From JABDDM01 sp038240295 (GTDB lineage: Bacteria > Bacteroidota > Ignavibacteria > Palsa-1295), in assembly GCA_038240295.1 (NCBI GenBank), contig JBBSDW010000116.1:1-10400 (forward strand): 10,400 nt of DNA. The letters are read 5' to 3'. Each line of letters starts with the position of its first letter. Within the stretch, counting starts at the first letter, position 1. Shown here one piece after another: positions 6,323 to 10,400 of the stretch. The position numbers and the translations under genes are program-made. The notes under the pieces were generated by a model that did not search any database, had not been told where the DNA came from, and saw only the letters and a program-made list of their open reading frames with translations.

Positions 6323-7504
6323 ATGCAAACGAAGGAAGCTCAAATAAGGGGAAAAAGGGGAGTCATTGGACTCACCTTAACGGAGCTGGCGCTTGCAATC
6401 GCGGAGGCAGGAGTTCAGGATCGTTATCGCGCTGACCAAGTCTTTCGATGGCTCTATGCAAAACGCGCCGCGTGTTTTTCGGCGATGACCGATCTCGGAA
6501 AAAAGACGATCGAAATTCTCGATGAACAATTCGAGATCGAACGACTCCGGCTTTCCCATCAATCGACGAGCGAAGACGGCACGAAGAAATTTCTCTTTAA
6601 GCTATCGGACGATCGTTCGATCGAAACGGTGCTCATCCCAAGCGAGATGCGCGACGATCAGGGCGTGCCCGCGCGCAAAACGCTTTGTGTTTCAACGCAG
6701 GTCGGCTGCCCGCTCGATTGCAAATTTTGCGCAACCGCATCGCTAAAGCTCAAGCGAAATCTCACTGCTGCCGAGATCATTCTGCAGATCATCGAAGTCG
6801 AACGGATCACGGGCGAAGAGATCACCAACCTGGTCTATATGGGCATGGGCGAGCCAATGCTCAACTATGATAATGTGGTTCGTTCGCTCAGGATCATCAC
6901 CGATCCGAAGGCAGAAATGCTCGGCAAAAAAAGGATCACCGTTTCGACGAGCGGACTTCCGGAGGAGATAAAGAAATTTGCCGATGAAGGACTGAACGTG
7001 AAGCTCGCACTGAGCCTTCATGCAACCACGAACGGACTCAGGACGCGGCTGATGCCGATCAACAAGCGCTATCCGATCGAAGAAGTGATCGCGGCAATGG
7101 AGATCTTTTATCAGAAAACGCGTATCCCGATCACCTACGAATATATTCTCTTCGAAGGCCTCAACGACTCAGCCGCAGATGCAAAACGCCTCGCGAAGAT
7201 CACGCGCAGAATGCCGAGCAAGGTAAACGTGATACCGTTTCATCCGATCGACTTCACCGATCCCCACGGCATCAGCAAAGAGCTTCGCCCTGCCACAACT
7301 GCGAACTTCAATAACTTTATCGCGCAGCTTCGCGCAGAAGGTGCGCAGGTAATGATCCGTTCGAGTTCAGGAAAAGATATCGAAGCCGCCTGCGGTCAGC
7401 TCGCGCTGGCACATCTCGAAGAATTGACTACGGAGAAAACCACACCAGCGCCGATCGGTATCTCGATGATCGATAACACGCATACCGGGATCAGTGCGCA
7501 ATGA
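6323..7504 (+). CDS. rlmN: Dual-specificity 23S rRNA/tRNA adenine-C2 methyltransferase RlmN
   Basis: This radical-SAM enzyme makes m2A2503 in 23S rRNA and m2A37 in some tRNAs, supporting translational accuracy. In 393 residues I see the N-terminal helical domain (GLTLTELALAIAEAG, 16-30; YRADQVFRWLY, 35-45), the CxxxCxxC iron-sulfur motif at Cys129, Cys133 and Cys136, Cys122 seven residues before it, the SAM motif MGMGEP at 173-178, and AACGQL with Cys357, the methyl-carrying cysteine. All catalytic cysteines are present. After the cluster the usual GF before xRNL is KL (ASLKLKRNL, 139-147). About 25 extra C-terminal residues overlap the convergent gene. ATG 6323 fits the family start but has no good Shine-Dalgarno; an AGGGGA at 6356-6361 lies inside the gene with no standard start codon after it. 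Confidence 0.96.
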   Translation: MQTKEAQIRGKRGVIGLTLTELALAIAEAGVQDRYRADQVFRWLYAKRAACFSAMTDLGKKTIEILDEQFEIERLRLSHQSTSEDGTKKFLFKLSDDRSIETVLIPSEMRDDQGVPARKTLCVSTQVGCPLDCKFCATASLKLKRNLTAAEIILQIIEVERITGEEITNLVYMGMGEPMLNYDNVVRSLRIITDPKAEMLGKKRITVSTSGLPEEIKKFADEGLNVKLALSLHATTNGLRTRLMPINKRYPIEEVIAAMEIFYQKTRIPITYEYILFEGLNDSAADAKRLAKITRRMPSKVNVIPFHPIDFTDPHGISKELRPATTANFNNFIAQLRAEGAQVMIRSSSGKDIEAACGQLALAHLEELTTEKTTPAPIGISMIDNTHTGISAQ

Positions 7505-10400
7505 TCAGCGACCCGCGCTCGACTCGCGCTCCGGTCTCTAACTGATAAATATATTTACCACTTGGAAGTGCCGAGCAATCGATCGCGGCAGTGTGCTCTC
7601 CCCATTCTTCTACGCGGTCGATTGCTGTTTTTGAAAGTTTGCCGAGCGCGTCGAAGAGAATCAATCGAACGTGCATCGCAGCCGGCAGCGAATATTCAAT
7701 CTGCGCTGTAGTCGATGCCGGGTTTGGTGCGATCGCTTTTGATGCGGCGCCTGCGAGCACAACATTGCCGGGAAGGCCTCCACAATCTTCGACCACGAAC
7801 AGGCCCGAAGCGCTCTGCGGTATCAAGGCATCTTCCGGTACGGCCGCAGTGAGCGTAATGCGTGTGCTATCGTGCGGTCCGAGCAAGGCTTCCGCATCAA
7901 GCATGAGGATCACTCCATCGCTATAGGCTCGCCTGCCGGCGATGGATAAGTGAACCATGCTGTCGGAGGCGTGAGTCAGGCTCGCATGGAGTCCGTCAGT
8001 TAACGTCGATTGCTGCACGACTCCATGTAAATAGATTGCGTATGGATCGAACATCAAATCCATTGCGATCGAATCGAGCGTGATCAAGTTGGCGCTCGAT
8101 ACATGCAGCACGACCGGTATCATCACGTGATCGCCGACACGAGCCTGAGTGTTTGGAATCGTGTAGCTCACATCTGGCGCGCTTGCGGGACCGTATGTTC
8201 CTCGACCGCGAACAACAACGCTCAGCACACTATCGACAGCATTCGAACGAACTGTCACCACCGACTCCACTGGCTTCAAACCCACCGGCTGAAAGGTCAG
8301 CGTGAAATTTCTCGGCAAGAGCGGTGACTGCGCGGATGGCACGAATGGCTGAACCTGAAAAAGAGCATTAGCGGACGTTACGGAGCCAACTGTAAAAGGA
8401 TAGAAGCCGGTGTCGGTAATGACGAGCGTCCCGTTTTCGGAGGTGCCGAGTTGAACCTTGCCAAAATCGAGCGTATCGGGAACAGCAAGCGCATGAGCTT
8501 CCACGCCGCGACCAGTCAGGATCACACGTAGCGAATGCGATGAATTGGGTAGGTCGAGGGTGTCCAAAAACTGTCCTTCGGTCTTTGGTGCAAAGTGTAC
8601 CGATAGCCAGGTCGTATCCTTATCGGAAGTGATCGGGTTGGCCGATGTTGATAGCAGGTCCGCTCCGAAAAGCAACTGCGCTGTGACTGTGCCGATCGTG
8701 ATATTAAATCCATTCGTTGCAGTGAGCGCGATAACTTGCGTTGCTGAATCGCGAAGACGGACATCGCCAAAGTCGACTTCGAGTCGGCTCGCGACAAGTC
8801 CTGAATCGACGCCTTCACCGCGAAGGATGATGCGTTGCCTTCCCGTCGCATAGGTCGCAAAGATCGTATCATTCACGCGCCCAATGATCACCGGCTGAAA
8901 TTCACTGCTTAGAGTGCTTATCCCTGGAAGTGCGGTTAGTGAGGTCGGTGAGATCGAAAGTGACGAATGTTGGGGCGCGCTAAACGTTACCTGATCCGAG
9001 ACATTCCCGAGATTCGCAACCCGAATCGGAAGACGCGACTTACGCCCCAACACGGCATAACCAAAATCGAGCAGTGTATCCTGAATATGAAGGTCAGCTG
9101 AAAGCGCGACTGCCTTCAGCGCCAGATGCGCATTCCCGCCTGCTGCGGCGATACCGAGATAGGCATTGATCGTATCCCATTGGGTTGGGCGATACCGCAA
9201 GCAGATTATTCGTGAAATTCCTCGACTTACTGAAAGGAGGCTCGTATCACTCACGATCGAAAATCCACGAGGAAGGAGTAGCTGACGCGGATCAACGATA
9301 AGCGCGGTGCAACTTCTGTTCGAGAGCGTTGTGCAGAACTCCACCGAATCTCCAACTCGAACGCTGCCAAAATTAAGTACCGAATCGCTAAGTGCGAGTT
9401 GTGGCGAAGCGCCGGATGTGCCACTTACGGGCATTGTTGTCGTGGTGACGCATGGTCCGGTCGTAAAAGTAATGACGGTCGATTGGTCGCCGAACCCAAC
9501 AGGGATATATCTAACGCGCACGAATCCCGAATCACCTGCCGGAATCTGAAGCGCGGTATCAAGCAACAAAAACTGACTCGAACCACTCAGTCTAACGCTC
9601 GTAAGATCGACGGTGTCGGCGCCTGCATTGTAGATTGCGATCTGTGCATTCGCCGTGTCGCCCGCACACGTGGTATCGAATTGAAGCCGAATACTTCTCC
9701 AGTTGAGGTGCGGGGTCTCTCGCGAGCCGGTGAGGTGGATGCGATTGATCAGGCAGTTGTCATCCGATCGAAGCGTCAGCAGTGCATCGTCGCGGCCTGG
9801 CGTCGTCGGGTGATAGTTGATCAGAATTTGCCGCGAAGTATGTGCTGGAACAGTGAAGGGTATCTGCGGAGAAGTAACCGTGAACTTGGATGCCCCGGCG
9901 AGATTTGCACTTCCGACAGCCACATCTGTCAGATTACCATTCTCGATCGACACTGTTCTGCTCACCTGGGTCACGTCGCAGCCTCTTCCAAAACCAAGCA
10001 GCGTATCGGAAACTGTCACGCCTTTGAGTCCTGCAGAGGCCGAGATCGTAAACGAAAGATCGCCGCACGGCACAATCACGGCGTGCGCAGTTGTCGTAAA
10101 ATCGCCGGCATGCACGGGTGCAAACCTGACGTGAATGGTGAGTGTCGAATGTGCAGCGAGCGTATCGGGAAAGAGAAACTTCGGATGGCTGAAGGCATCC
10201 GGTAAATCGAAAAGAAGCTCTTTCACAAGCACCGGTTCATCGCTCGTGTTCGTGATCCGAACCACTGTATCGATCGAAGTGCACGTCCAGCCGAGTTGAT
10301 ACTTATCTGATTCAGCGCTCAGCGTTGGGGGTCCGATATGGATCAAGAGCGGCACGATGGTGTCGAAGACGCACGGTTGATTTGTATGCAGTTCGAGCGA
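7491..10400 (-). CDS. Giant T9SS-exported surface protein with Ig-like repeats, cohesin-like domain and C-terminal sorting domain (N-terminus outside window)
   Basis: The frame stays open to the right edge (969 codons visible), so the true start and signal peptide lie outside; the GTG at 10353-10355 is only the first possible start codon. Residues here are counted from that codon. About seven repeats of ~100 residues fill positions before 723; most open with a DxxLxFG-type strand (DTLLGFG, DSVLNFG, DTLLDFG, DTLDFG) and close with a [LV]xGxG-type strand, as in HYDIN/ASPM or choice-of-anchor-D domains. A cohesin-like domain follows at about 724-857 (RVGDHVMIPVVLHVSSANL, then DLMFDPYAIYLHGVV). 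The end, 874-954, is a T9SS type A sorting domain: APNPAS, LFDALGK, GKYIYQLE and the last strand GSLIIAH. I infer export across the outer membrane and a surface or adhesive role; no enzyme domain is visible. Confidence 0.9.
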   Translation of the reverse strand, partial: SLELHTNQPCVFDTIVPLLIHIGPPTLSAESDKYQLGWTCTSIDTVVRITNTSDEPVLVKELLFDLPDAFSHPKFLFPDTLAAHSTLTIHVRFAPVHAGDFTTTAHAVIVPCGDLSFTISASAGLKGVTVSDTLLGFGRGCDVTQVSRTVSIENGNLTDVAVGSANLAGASKFTVTSPQIPFTVPAHTSRQILINYHPTTPGRDDALLTLRSDDNCLINRIHLTGSRETPHLNWRSIRLQFDTTCAGDTANAQIAIYNAGADTVDLTSVRLSGSSQFLLLDTALQIPAGDSGFVRVRYIPVGFGDQSTVITFTTGPCVTTTTMPVSGTSGASPQLALSDSVLNFGSVRVGDSVEFCTTLSNRSCTALIVDPRQLLLPRGFSIVSDTSLLSVSRGISRIICLRYRPTQWDTINAYLGIAAAGGNAHLALKAVALSADLHIQDTLLDFGYAVLGRKSRLPIRVANLGNVSDQVTFSAPQHSSLSISPTSLTALPGISTLSSEFQPVIIGRVNDTIFATYATGRQRIILRGEGVDSGLVASRLEVDFGDVRLRDSATQVIALTATNGFNITIGTVTAQLLFGADLLSTSANPITSDKDTTWLSVHFAPKTEGQFLDTLDLPNSSHSLRVILTGRGVEAHALAVPDTLDFGKVQLGTSENGTLVITDTGFYPFTVGSVTSANALFQVQPFVPSAQSPLLPRNFTLTFQPVGLKPVESVVTVRSNAVDSVLSVVVRGRGTYGPASAPDVSYTIPNTQARVGDHVMIPVVLHVSSANLITLDSIAMDLMFDPYAIYLHGVVQQSTLTDGLHASLTHASDSMVHLSIAGRRAYSDGVILMLDAEALLGPHDSTRITLTAAVPEDALIPQSASGLFVVEDCGGLPGNVVLAGAASKAIAPNPASTTAQIEYSLPAAMHVRLILFDALGKLSKTAIDRVEEWGEHTAAIDCSALPSGKYIYQLETGARVERGSLIIAH
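7494..7736 (-). other. T9SS C-terminal sorting domain of the giant surface protein
   Basis: This ~80-residue module begins with KAIAPNPAS and carries the standard landmarks: the PNP opening, a hydrophobic strand followed by LFDALGK, a DCSALPSGKYIYQ turn-strand, and a closing GSLII strand. In Bacteroidota such domains are recognised by the type IX translocon and removed or replaced during surface attachment. This is the clearest phylum-level marker in the window. Confidence 0.85.

Noticed and set aside
945..7736. HIP1-like GCGATCGC octamers at 945-952, 2538-2545 and 7729-7736
   Set aside because: There are only three copies, all in coding DNA. They are explained by the general GATC excess and far below the density seen in cyanobacteria that use HIP1.
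9399..10205. Plus-strand open frame of 268 codons inside the T9SS gene
   Set aside because: Its composition (many Arg, Cys and Ser, no motif) and position opposite the Ig-like repeats indicate a shadow frame.

Overview
The window looks like ordinary chromosome from a bacterium of the Bacteroidota/Chlorobiota (FCB) side of the tree, possibly an Ignavibacteria- or Kapabacteria-like lineage. Two things suggest this. A very large secreted protein ends in a type IX secretion (T9SS) C-terminal sorting domain and is built of HYDIN/choice-of-anchor-D type Ig-like repeats. A gene-free stretch carries short palindromic intergenic repeats of a kind scattered through many environmental genomes. GC content is near one half by eye. 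There are no transposase, phage, CRISPR, tRNA or rRNA signals.

Layout, left to right. Positions 1-310 are non-coding: a long imperfect hairpin (6-52), then two direct copies of a ~50-bp repeat (105-154 and 234-283) flanking what may be a decayed inverted copy. Positions 311-1624 (minus) are purB, adenylosuccinate lyase. A 129-bp divergent gap leads to a plus-strand run of four genes with short gaps (54, 36 and 5 bp): ribD (riboflavin synthesis), a YicC/YloC-family endoribonuclease, a membrane-anchored or secreted DUF1460 NlpC/P60-like amidase, and gatC (Asp-tRNA(Asn)/Glu-tRNA(Gln) amidotransferase subunit C). The run meets a convergent minus-strand gene (5166-6146). I read this gene as a degenerate peptidase-MA (gluzincin) fold that has lost most of its zinc-binding motif. 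A 176-bp divergent gap, with a good minus-strand promoter, separates it from rlmN (6323-7504, plus), the 23S rRNA/tRNA A2 methyltransferase. rlmN overlaps by 14 bp the 3' end of the giant T9SS surface protein (minus, 7491 to the right edge, incomplete at its N-terminus).

How the genes relate. The enzymes are housekeeping (purine, riboflavin, translation fidelity, RNA turnover, wall peptide trimming). Their co-location looks like loose operon packing and not a dedicated pathway. I did not find a convincing new multi-gene system. The points most worth a second look are the repeat cluster at the left edge, the apparently zinc-less peptidase, the graded disulfide pattern and cohesin-like domain of the T9SS protein, and a window-wide excess of GATC that seems tied to isoleucine codon context.
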